DNA of 6,676 bases from Myxococcales bacterium (GTDB lineage Bacteria; Myxococcota_A; Polyangia; Polyangiales; Polyangiaceae), in contig JAHFDX010000212.1 in the NCBI GenBank assembly GCA_023248785.1, positions 1-6,676 of the forward strand, given 5' to 3'. Below the pieces are notes generated by a model, which had not been told where the DNA came from, made no database searches, and worked only from the letters and a program-made list of their open reading frames with translations. The position numbers and the translations under genes are program-made. Shown in pieces: positions 1 to 6,171 of the stretch (the stretch's first letter is position 1; every line of letters begins with the position of its first letter).

Positions 1-1040
1 TCATCGATCGGTACAAATTTATTCACCGCGTGTGCTTGCTCAATCGAGCCCGCGCCCAGGACGAACGCGGGGTAGCCGGCCTGGGAAAAGAGGGCGGTTT
101 CGGTCCAGAAGTTAACCGCCGGGGAACTCTCGACGCCCCATTTCTCTGCATACACGCGTGCCCGCGCTTCCATGTCGTTCGAGCCACCGAACGCGGGTAG
201 GGCCGGGCCCACAAAAATGTTGTCCCAGTTCCTTGGCAATGTCGTCGTCGTCCGATTCCCGAGAGTGCGAATGGTCTCGAGGAGGGCATCTGGATCAATG
301 GCCGGAGAAGGGCGCATGGCGAACCGTGCAGCTGCGGTTGCAGCGATGACATTGGACTTTACGCCTCCGCTGATTGCCCCGACGTTGAAGCGCACGCCGG
401 GGAGATCGCCTCCGCTGGTTTTCTCAAGTTCGTCGGTGTGAGCAAGGGCATCAGATGCCCAATCGATAAGCGCATGAACGGCACTAAGTGAGCGAACATC
501 GGGATGGGATGAATGACCCGATTGACCAGTAAAAGTAACAGTGCCAGACACAATTGCACGGTGTCGAAAAACGGCGCGTAGACTCGTTGGTTCAGACACC
601 ACGACCATGTCGAAGGGCAACGCTCGCTTCAAGAACGTGCAGACGCATCGGGCGCCGCTCGCTTCTTCGTCACTTGTGAAGAGGAGGGCCACGTCGGCCT
701 CGGTGCCTTCGATCGCCGACAACATGGCCGCCGCGGATCCTTTGGTATCGGCCGAACCAAGGCCATACGCGCGCTCGCTTGTAACATGTAACGAAAACGG
801 ATCGGTATCCCACCCGGGACTCTCGGGCACGGTATCAATGTGGAAATTAAAGAGAACGCGCGGGTTGCCTCGAACGGCGAACGTGGAAATGCAACCGTCA
901 CCGTGATCGATCACCTCGACCTTGAACCCCCCGCGCAGCGTGCGCTTCAAGTAGTCGACGGCGGCGGCGGGTGACGACCGCGGAGGGTTCCGCGTGTCTG
1001 TCGCGACCAATCGGCGAAGGTGTTCGAGCGTACGGGACAT
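1..1040 (-). CDS. argE: M20 family metallo-deacetylase, N-acetylcitrulline deacetylase (ArgE')-like, 3' end cut by window edge
   Basis: This reading frame is open from an ATG at 1040 to the left edge and gives 346 complete codons. Relatives are about 360-370 residues long, so only the C-terminal end is missing. The dinuclear metal site of M20 peptidases is complete: His67 in FHIDTVP with catalytic Asp69, bridging Asp98 in SADTKG, the general base/ligand pair Glu125-Glu126 in SDEEA, Glu150 in VSEP, and the last ligand His337 in EQAHAVNKF. The lid (dimerisation) domain lies at about 160-275, with GHSSHP near its start. Several stretches (DTRNPPR at 15-21, VEVIDHGDG at 41-49, NFWTE at 310-314) match my memory of the Xanthomonas N-acetyl-L-citrulline deacetylase better than ordinary ArgE or DapE; this was not tested by alignment. 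The protein is probably cytosolic and would release acetate from N-acetylcitrulline or N-acetylornithine in arginine synthesis. Its start codon overlaps the stop of the upstream lipoprotein gene (TAATG). Family call is strong; exact substrate is inferred. Confidence 0.85.
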   Translation of the reverse strand, partial: MSRTLEHLRRLVATDTRNPPRSSPAAAVDYLKRTLRGGFKVEVIDHGDGCISTFAVRGNPRVLFNFHIDTVPESPGWDTDPFSLHVTSERAYGLGSADTKGSAAAMLSAIEGTEADVALLFTSDEEASGARCVCTFLKRALPFDMVVVSEPTSLRAVFRHRAIVSGTVTFTGQSGHSSHPDVRSLSAVHALIDWASDALAHTDELEKTSGGDLPGVRFNVGAISGGVKSNVIAATAAARFAMRPSPAIDPDALLETIRTLGNRTTTTLPRNWDNIFVGPALPAFGGSNDMEARARVYAEKWGVESSPAVNFWTETALFSQAGYPAFVLGAGSIEQAHAVNKFVPID

Positions 1041-2395
1041 TACTTCCAGCGCTCAGGCTTCACGTCGTACGTGAACACTTCCGCAAAGAGCGTGCTTCGA
1101 TCGGGCGTCGAAACTTGAAGGCGAAACGGTCTTTCGAAGCGTTGACGCGCAAAGGCGAGCTTTCCCGCGACCTTATTTCCTGGCTGAATTTCTGTGGTGC
1201 CGTCCAACTGCCCAGTGGCCTTGCCGAGGACGTCACGCCACGTGCCTGGCGATGTTTCGAGCTTGAAACCGACCGATTTCGCCTTCGCAGGTTTTGGGTC
1301 CTTTCCTTTCGCATCGGGTGTGTTCTTGAATTCAATTTCCACGTCGAGAATCGCGACAAACTGATCCTCGCCGGCGGGCAGGTACCCTCCGAAATCTTTT
1401 GCGGTCGTGATTCCATTCACGGTCACGGCCCACTGAGCAGACTCTACCTTTGCCGGGAATTTCGCGGCGCTGCCGGGTTTGAAAAACTCGGGCTGAACGA
1501 GCGACGCGTGTGACACCCATTCGGGCTTCCCAGATTCCCCAACGATGAGCGCCTTGTCGAGGCGCGTGAAGTACGAATCCGCAGCTTCGTCGACATACTT
1601 CTCGCCCTTGGGTCGTCGCACCGTCACGCGCTCTCGCGCTGCCATTCCCACAACCTCGTCCCATTCAACGGGAACGTGCTTGATCGGATAGTTCTGCGTG
1701 GTGGTTTTTGCGCCAAAGACGTCAAGCTCGAGGATGACGCCGAATTCCTTTGGTTTCACCTCGCAAAACGCTTCGTTGAGAGCGCGCGACTCCCAATGAA
1801 ACGATCGCTCCTGTCCCTTTGCCCAGGGATCCGAGCCGCGAACGCGTGGCAAGAGCTTGCTCACTTCCTTCGTGCCGCCCCAATAGGAGTACGCGCGGTC
1901 CTCGGCACGCATCGCAACGAAACGTTCGCCGCCGGTGTCGAGGTAAAGCACGCCATCGAGTGAAGCTTGCGTAAGAAGGTCATCACCTTTGTACGTTCCT
2001 TTGCCTTCGATGATGACTTTGAGGCCCTCGGAGTCCTCGCGCTTCGCCGGGACATCGCCCTTGTGGCACGTTCCCTTGATCCACACGCGCTCCACGCGCA
2101 CGTCGAACGGTGAGTTGCCGATCTTCTGCCGTTGCGTGGCGAAGTATGTAGGCGAGCTTTTCGATTTTTGAATGCACTCGTCTTCGGCTTTGCGCTCGCA
2201 TGACAGTGTCGTGTTCCTTTCACGTTCGTCGTCTGTGTGCGAGGGAGGAGCGATGCCTTTTGCGGAGACCGGGGTTTTTTCGCTGGACGAAGCAGCGTCT
2301 GTCATTCCCGCAGGCGGGGTGCCTTTTCCGCACCCAACAAGCAACACCAAAGAAGCAAGAGCACTTTCGCGTACAAGCTGCCTAGCTAGTTCCAT
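1040..2395 (-). CDS. Lipoprotein with probable tandem beta-sandwich domains, C-terminal one DUF4352-like
   Basis: A 451-residue protein. The start at 2395 is chosen because GGAGGG sits 7 bases upstream and because it places a lipobox correctly: residues 1-22 have charged residues (Arg5, Arg9), a hydrophobic core, then Leu19-Val20-Gly21-Cys22, as expected for signal peptidase II. Residues 23-60 are a Ser/Pro/Thr/Ala-rich linker. Residues about 95-230 and 312-440 both look like beta-rich modules. The second has the DUF4352 pattern: a strand (FVAILDVEIEF), a core FKLE strand, an acidic/proline turn (IQPGNKVAGKL) and a closing strand (FRLQV). After Cys22 there are four cysteines (66, 74, 110, 211), which suits up to two disulfides in the periplasm. 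The residues after the lipidated Cys are Gly-Lys, with no Asp at +2, so outer-membrane sorting is plausible. No enzymatic motif is visible and the function is unknown. The frame continues open upstream to 2599, but that longer start would bury the signal peptide. The gene is followed directly by the M20 deacetylase gene. Confidence 0.85.
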   Translation of the reverse strand: MELARQLVRESALASLVLLVGCGKGTPPAGMTDAASSSEKTPVSAKGIAPPSHTDDERERNTTLSCERKAEDECIQKSKSSPTYFATQRQKIGNSPFDVRVERVWIKGTCHKGDVPAKREDSEGLKVIIEGKGTYKGDDLLTQASLDGVLYLDTGGERFVAMRAEDRAYSYWGGTKEVSKLLPRVRGSDPWAKGQERSFHWESRALNEAFCEVKPKEFGVILELDVFGAKTTTQNYPIKHVPVEWDEVVGMAARERVTVRRPKGEKYVDEAADSYFTRLDKALIVGESGKPEWVSHASLVQPEFFKPGSAAKFPAKVESAQWAVTVNGITTAKDFGGYLPAGEDQFVAILDVEIEFKNTPDAKGKDPKPAKAKSVGFKLETSPGTWRDVLGKATGQLDGTTEIQPGNKVAGKLAFARQRFERPFRLQVSTPDRSTLFAEVFTYDVKPERWK

Positions 2396-2402
2396 ATTCA
2401 AG

Positions 2403-2408
2403 CCCTCC
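2403..2408 (-). promoter_or_regulatory. Ribosome binding site of the lipoprotein gene
   Basis: On the minus strand this reads GGAGGG, 7 bases before the ATG at 2395. It is a near-ideal Shine-Dalgarno sequence and decides the start codon against the longer open frame reaching 2599. Confidence 0.85.
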
Positions 2409-2421
2409 AATAGGAGTGACG

Positions 2422-2450
2422 CATATAAAGGGGGCAGGCCGTAACGTCTA
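2422..2450 (-). promoter_or_regulatory. Candidate sigma-70-type promoter for the lipoprotein-deacetylase unit
   Basis: On the minus strand a -35-like TAGACG (2450-2445, four of six matches to TTGACA) is separated by exactly 17 bp from a -10-like TATATG (2427-2422, four of six to TATAAT). Transcription would start near 2415, about 20 bases before the ATG, which leaves room for the ribosome binding site. The match is moderate and other promoters are possible. Confidence 0.35.
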
Positions 2451-2470
2451 GTGTGGTCCTCGAGGTTGGT

Positions 2471-2488
2471 AGCGGCATGCATGCCGCT
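2471..2488. repeat. Perfect 18-bp palindrome, possible operator
   Basis: AGCGGCATGCATGCCGCT is identical to its own reverse complement over all 18 bases. Its centre is about 65 bp upstream of the transcription start inferred from the candidate promoter, a spacing used by dimeric activators. It could bind a homodimeric regulator. No known consensus was recognised, so the binding role is inference. Confidence 0.45.
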
Positions 2489-2530
2489 GGAACGTTTCCC
2501 CGATGCGCACCCGCGAGCGGTCCTCGCTCC

Positions 2531-2591
2531 CTCCCCCGTCGGGATGGGCTCACAGTTGGCCCCCACCTTTGGTTCCTCCCCCGTTGGGGGA
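2531..2591. repeat. 13-bp near-repeat with a G/C hairpin
   Basis: CTCCCCCGTCGGG (2531-2543) recurs with one mismatch as CTCCCCCGTTGGG (2576-2588), exactly 45 bp apart. The second copy is part of a hairpin with a 6-bp stem, TCCCCC (2577-2582) and GGGGGA (2586-2591), around a 3-base loop. Neither strand has a T-run after it, so it is not a typical intrinsic terminator, although it lies downstream of the SRPBCC gene. The role is unknown. Confidence 0.4.
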
Positions 2592-2696
2592 CGGAGCATT
2601 GTGCTTCGCGATCAAGCCAAGCGATCCATGATCGTGTCACCAGACGCACTGGAACGGTTAGACGTGCGCATACCGCCAATACTTCGAGGACACACC

Positions 2697-3281
2697 CTAG
2701 CGTTGCAACGGAGGCGCTCGGACCAACGAACGGCCCGGCAATTGCCGAACCAGCCAATTCCAAAACGCTTCGTTCACGACCGACGGGACGATGCGTTCCA
2801 TGAGAAACCGAGCGATGACTGCTTGTCGTGGAGGTGGCCTCGTTGTTTGCGTTGGAATCGTGCCGGTCCGTAGAGCCGCCTCGATGCGATCAAAAATCGA
2901 CAAGATCGCCCAGTCGTGCCCTCGCGCAATGAACGCGTACCAAAGTGCCGTCATGTAAAATGGAGGCTCTAGTTCGATTGTGTGCGTGATGCGGCAGCCG
3001 CCTTCCTCCGTGGCGAGCGTGAAGCCGTGGCGTCCATCGAACGGCGTACGCACCGTCCACGCGCGTGGATCAGCACGCTCGAACACGAAGGGGAGCGCGC
3101 CGTGCCCGAGAATCGTGACACCCTGCACGAGATTGTTGCTGCCGTCGGGATTAAGTCTACGCGTGGGTAAAAAGTCGACCGGGAAAAGGTCGGATGAGGT
3201 TCCAGTCCATGCATGGTCGAGCCACGGACGAACCACTTCCGGTGAGTAGGGCAAAAAACGCGAGTGCGCTGCACGAACCAT
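2697..3281 (-). CDS. SRPBCC (START-like / polyketide cyclase-like) family protein
   Basis: A 194-residue protein if started at the ATG at 3281. It begins with the family's first strand and helix (SRFLPYSPEVVRPWLDH, residues 7-23), continues with beta strands ending in the typical GGCRITHTIELEP (94-106), and has the long C-terminal helix that closes the ligand cavity (HDWAILSIFDRIEAALRTG, 122-140). This fold binds hydrophobic or aromatic ligands in an internal pocket. Members include cyclases, lipid-transfer proteins and many proteins of unknown role, so no substrate can be named. No signal peptide or membrane segment is seen. Residues 141-194 form an unusual extra tail with an arginine/proline-rich linker (TTRPPPR) and a probable helix. 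The start lacks a clear Shine-Dalgarno sequence. The frame stays open upstream to a GTG at 3362, but the added 27 residues do not look like part of the fold. The gene is divergent from the HEAT-repeat gene. Confidence 0.75.
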   Translation of the reverse strand: MVRAAHSRFLPYSPEVVRPWLDHAWTGTSSDLFPVDFLPTRRLNPDGSNNLVQGVTILGHGALPFVFERADPRAWTVRTPFDGRHGFTLATEEGGCRITHTIELEPPFYMTALWYAFIARGHDWAILSIFDRIEAALRTGTIPTQTTRPPPRQAVIARFLMERIVPSVVNEAFWNWLVRQLPGRSLVRAPPLQR

Positions 3282-3524
3282 GAGGGAGAGAATGATGCGC
3301 AACCATCCAGAAGCAATGACTTGCGAGGTGCACGCTTCGTCCTGGTCATGGCATTGCGACACAGTTCGGCGATTTCCGTCGAAAAACTGTGCAGGGGTCC
3401 AGTGCTAGCCCCGATTATTTCCTCCGCAAGTGCCACACTCGATACACTGCTTGAGCTTTTGGCTGGAAATGTCGGGGAGAACGCTCGACGAATCACAAAC
3501 CCTTGGTAAATCAGCGATGCCGCC

Positions 3525-3529
3525 GGAGG
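3525..3529 (+). promoter_or_regulatory. Ribosome binding site of the HEAT-repeat gene
   Basis: GGAGG lies 6 bases before the ATG at 3536. It decides this start over an in-frame TTG at 3503, which has no such site. The 254-bp divergent region 3282-3535 that contains it must hold the promoters of both flanking genes, but no convincing -35/-10 pair was found there. Confidence 0.85.
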
Positions 3530-3535
3530 CTTTCG

Positions 3536-4228
3536 ATGAATGAAGCGGACGCAATCGATTCCCCAGATGCAGACGACGAAACGGTGGACGCGCTTGTCGG
3601 TGAACTCTCCGGTCCCAATTCGGTGTCCGTGCGCGAGCGCTTGGTACGGGCCCCCGCATTGTGCGCACGCATTGGTGGGAGTTTTCTAACGTTCGACGCC
3701 GTGACGCAAGTCTGGTGGCTAAAGAGCGTGCCATCGCAACTTGCAAGACCGGTGCTTTCGATCGCACTGCGCTCCGAGGCGTTAACCGTCGTACTTGCGG
3801 CGCTCGAGGTCGTGTGGGCGTTGGTCGCATCGGGAGAGCGTCCGAGTGAGCTCGAACCTCTCTGCGAAAAACTCGTGGGTTCGCGGTTCTTCACGAACCC
3901 GGTTCTGCGAACGGGGTTGCTCAATCGCCCGTACGATACGCTCTTTTGCGAAACCAAGAACGTAAGCCTGCGAAGAGCCTGTGTCGACGCGTGGATTGCG
4001 CGCCGCGAACGCCCTCCGCTCGACGTGTCGTTGAAACTTCTCGCTCATGAGTCGGACGACGTGAGGCATCACGCGGTCGATTGGGTAATCGCGTATGGCG
4101 CGGAAGGTGCTGCGTCGGTGAGTCGTTTGCTGCGGTCTCACCGATCAGATGTGCGCATCGCTGCATCGCGTGTGTTCAAGGTGCTCGGTCAGGCGACGGC
4201 GGCTGAAGTTGACCCAGGTTTGGCGTAG
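3536..4228 (+). CDS. HEAT-repeat-like helical protein
   Basis: A 230-residue protein, all-helical in character, with no signal peptide or membrane segment. The N-terminal 20 residues are very acidic (seven Asp/Glu before residue 20). The C-terminal third shows two HEAT/PBS-lyase-type repeats: residues about 162-190, with SDDVRHHAVDWVIAYG, and about 193-219, with RSDVRIAASRVFKVLG. Both have the characteristic Asp-Val-Arg turn followed by a hydrophobic helix. Weaker helical pairs probably fill residues 55-115 (alternating Leu/Val/Ala helices). Such repeats form a curved scaffold for protein binding; no enzymatic motif is present. The gene is followed after 8 bp by a small membrane protein gene with no strong ribosome binding site of its own, so the two are probably co-transcribed and perhaps translationally coupled. 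The partner of the scaffold is unknown. Confidence 0.75.
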   Translation: MNEADAIDSPDADDETVDALVGELSGPNSVSVRERLVRAPALCARIGGSFLTFDAVTQVWWLKSVPSQLARPVLSIALRSEALTVVLAALEVVWALVASGERPSELEPLCEKLVGSRFFTNPVLRTGLLNRPYDTLFCETKNVSLRRACVDAWIARRERPPLDVSLKLLAHESDDVRHHAVDWVIAYGAEGAASVSRLLRSHRSDVRIAASRVFKVLGQATAAEVDPGLA

Positions 4229-4236
4229 CCAATCGA

Positions 4237-4542
4237 ATGACAGCCCCTCCATCGAGCGGTCGTTCGCGGCACTGGTTCTGGCAAATTGTTCACCTTGCCA
4301 TCATCTTGAACTTTGCCTTTGAAATTGTTTACGCCGGCTACATGGTGTTCACCGTATTTAAGCCGGAAGGAACATCGGGACCGTTGTGGTCTGCCGCCAA
4401 GAGCATCCCTTTTGAGTTGATGGTTACGCGAAGACTCTACGCGGTCGAGTTTTGGCTCGCGACGATGGGGCTCGCCATTTACCTTGCGATCACGGAGATT
4501 TATCCACGATTTTGGGGGCGGGGGACTTCGGACGGGAAGTAA
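4237..4542 (+). CDS. Small two-helix membrane protein of unknown function
   Basis: A 101-residue protein with two predicted membrane segments, about residues 15-41 (after the basic stretch RSRH) and 67-90, joined by a polar loop of about 25 residues that includes Arg65-Arg66. With basic residues at both the N-terminus (Arg9, Arg11) and C-terminus (Arg91, Arg94, Lys101), both ends probably face the cytoplasm. Each helix contains an acidic residue, Glu29 and Glu71, and the first also has His19; buried charges in such a small protein suggest a functional site or a partner. Both helices are rich in Tyr, Phe and Trp. No known family was recognised. It starts 8 bp after the HEAT-repeat gene stop and ends 31 bp before the stop of the convergent GMC oxidoreductase gene. 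The intervening 31 bp hold only a weak 4-bp inverted repeat. Confidence 0.75.
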   Translation: MTAPPSSGRSRHWFWQIVHLAIILNFAFEIVYAGYMVFTVFKPEGTSGPLWSAAKSIPFELMVTRRLYAVEFWLATMGLAIYLAITEIYPRFWGRGTSDGK

Positions 4543-4573
4543 GCAAGCGCGATCGTGTCAACCTGAAGGTACT

Positions 4574-6169
4574 CTAGATCTGTTTCGGTGGAATGAAGCT
4601 GATGGCCCGCTCGGCCATCGCAGTGATGGTGAGTGACGGGTTCACTCCAGGGTTTGCCGAGACCGCCGCGCCATCGACGACGTAGAGTCCGTCGTACCCA
4701 AACACTTGATGCTTTGAGTCGATAACGCCTTCATCGTGATTTCTACCAATGCACGCGCCCCCGAGAATGTGCGCCGTGGAGGGCACACCCATGAGGGTCT
4801 CGGTGAGCAACGTTATGCTCACTCCGCCAACCTTGTCTGCGAAGCGCTTTGCAAGATCGGTTGCCTCCTCCATGAATGCGCTGGGGGCGGGTGTTCCCTC
4901 GGCGAGTTGGCTGATGAGGCCTTGCCTAAAACCGGTGTACACATTTCGTCCTTGGCGGAAACGCAGCGTGCCTTCGAGCGTGCGCATGTAGAGCAAAATG
5001 GCGCTCTGGCGGGCAAAATCGCGCACCGTAAACGCACGCAGCCATTTTCCAGGTTCTCGCGCGAATCCGCGAACTGTGCCTGCAAGCCTTGATAGAACGG
5101 TTGGGCCTGGAGCGTGAGGCAATGCCATCGTTCGGAAGAAACCGGAACCTTCCGAATAACGGACGGGTTCGATGTGGCTGTGCTCATCGGTGTGAAGAAT
5201 CGAGGTGATGGCAATCCCGTGTGAAAAATTCTCCGTGGGCTTGGGTGAAATGATGCCAATCAGTGCTTCACTGTTCGTCCGGATGAAGTCGCCCACCCGA
5301 TCGCTTAACTTTGGCAATCCGTTAGGGTCGGCCTTCATGGAGAGCAGGAGCGGAAGCGTTCCCATGACGCCGCCGGCCAAAAATACGCGATCGGCGGTTA
5401 CCTTTGTAGGTTCACCGTTGCCAAAGGTGGATCGCGTTTCCACCACGTACCTGCCACCGGCATCGGCACTGTTACGCGGGCGAATGGCCGTGACTTCCGT
5501 TTCAGCGAGGATGGTCGCGCCGCGCTTTTCAGCGAGGTACAAATAGTTGCGGTCGAGTGTGTTTTTTGCCCCAACGCGGCAGCCCGTCATGCACGCACCA
5601 CAGAAGGTGCATCCAACGCGATCGGGACCAACACCCGAAAAATAGGGGTCTTTGACCTTTTTTCCCGGCTCGCCGAAAAATACTGCAACGTCTGCCATGT
5701 GGTACTGGTCAGGTCGACCAATATCCTCGGCGATCTCTTTGAGCACGTAATCCGATCGTGTCATGAGTGGATTCTTTGCGGCACCCAGCATGCGACGTGC
5801 GGTGCGATAGTGCGGTTCGAGTTCTTTCTTCCAGTCGGCAATGTGCGCCCACGAGGGGGCGCTGAAAAACGAGTCCTTTGGCAGCGGCAACGTATTCGCA
5901 TACGTGAGGGAACCTCCGCCAACACCAACGCCATGCATGATGGTGACGTGCTCAAAGAAGGACATCTGGAAGATCCCTTTGAGGCCCGCCTTCGGCATCC
6001 ACATCCAACGTGGAAGATCCCAATTCGATTTTGGAAAGTCTTCCGGCAAAAATCGCCGACCCTTCTCAATCACAAGAACGGAGTAACCCTTCTCCGAGAG
6101 GCGCAATGCAGAGACGCTGCCCCCAAAGCCGGAACCAATCACGATGGCGTCGTAGTGTTCGCGAATCAC
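4574..6169 (-). CDS. GMC family FAD-dependent oxidoreductase, cholesterol-oxidase-like, with internal four-cysteine motif
   Basis: A 531-residue protein starting with GTG at 6169; the next ATG is at residue 56, past the FAD motif. Residues 6-37 form the FAD-binding beta-alpha-beta unit with GSGFGG at 12-17 and the ribose-binding Glu35. The GMC signature follows at 80-96 (HGVGVGGGSLTYANT). Residues 187-197 carry four cysteines, C-x2-C-x2-C-x3-C, followed by GAKNTLDRNYLYLAE. The GMC C-terminal domain has His467 (AHILGGACIG) and Asn510 (GVNPSLTITAMAER), 43 residues apart, in the place of the catalytic His/Asn pair of cholesterol and choline oxidases; Asp499 in VVDG contacts FAD in the family. 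The overall design matches the ChoD-like group of actinobacteria and proteobacteria. No signal peptide is present, so it is probably cytosolic or membrane-associated. It would oxidise an alcohol, perhaps a sterol or other hydrophobic one; the substrate is not shown. It lies 2 bp after a probable outer-membrane protein gene. Confidence 0.9.
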   Translation of the reverse strand: MIREHYDAIVIGSGFGGSVSALRLSEKGYSVLVIEKGRRFLPEDFPKSNWDLPRWMWMPKAGLKGIFQMSFFEHVTIMHGVGVGGGSLTYANTLPLPKDSFFSAPSWAHIADWKKELEPHYRTARRMLGAAKNPLMTRSDYVLKEIAEDIGRPDQYHMADVAVFFGEPGKKVKDPYFSGVGPDRVGCTFCGACMTGCRVGAKNTLDRNYLYLAEKRGATILAETEVTAIRPRNSADAGGRYVVETRSTFGNGEPTKVTADRVFLAGGVMGTLPLLLSMKADPNGLPKLSDRVGDFIRTNSEALIGIISPKPTENFSHGIAITSILHTDEHSHIEPVRYSEGSGFFRTMALPHAPGPTVLSRLAGTVRGFAREPGKWLRAFTVRDFARQSAILLYMRTLEGTLRFRQGRNVYTGFRQGLISQLAEGTPAPSAFMEEATDLAKRFADKVGGVSITLLTETLMGVPSTAHILGGACIGRNHDEGVIDSKHQVFGYDGLYVVDGAAVSANPGVNPSLTITAMAERAISFIPPKQI

Positions 6170-6171
6170 GT

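Larger units (their letters stand above)
2396..2696. other. 301-bp non-coding region between the SRPBCC gene and the lipoprotein operon
   Basis: This stretch separates the stop of the SRPBCC gene from the start of the lipoprotein gene, both on the minus strand. It holds a ribosome binding site, a candidate promoter, an 18-bp perfect palindrome, and a 13-bp near-repeat, one copy of which forms a short hairpin; these are listed separately. Frames cross it in both directions (an in-frame upstream extension of the lipoprotein to 2599 and two overlapping plus-strand frames), but none has a convincing start or protein-like composition. No tRNA-like arms and no hairpin followed by a T-run were found. 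It is best read as the regulatory region of the lipoprotein-deacetylase unit. Confidence 0.6.

Noticed and set aside
971..1513. 180-codon plus-strand frame
   Set aside because: Antisense shadow of the lipoprotein and deacetylase genes, with no recognisable motif.
2577..2591. Intrinsic terminator after the SRPBCC gene
   Set aside because: The stem is good but no T-run follows on either strand, and it lies over 100 bp past the stop codon.
2396..2599. In-frame N-terminal extension of the lipoprotein to an ATG at 2599
   Set aside because: It would place the lipobox about 90 residues into the protein and lacks the GGAGGG site present before the ATG at 2395.
2451..2873. Overlapping plus-strand frames across the intergenic region and the SRPBCC gene
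   Set aside because: Rich in Arg, Pro and Ser with no domain pattern, they lie largely antisense to a recognisable gene.
3264..3509. Small plus-strand frame in the divergent region, and an opposite-strand frame from 3496
   Set aside because: Neither has a good ribosome binding site; both overlap the start of the SRPBCC gene in the wrong frame and show no domain pattern.
3282..3535. Sigma-70 or sigma-54 promoter pair in the divergent region
   Set aside because: Several single hexamers resemble -35 or -10 elements, but none has a partner at proper spacing.
4543..4573. Bidirectional terminator between the convergent genes
   Set aside because: Only a 4-bp inverted repeat (ACCT/AGGT) with a 2-base loop is present, and there is no T-run.
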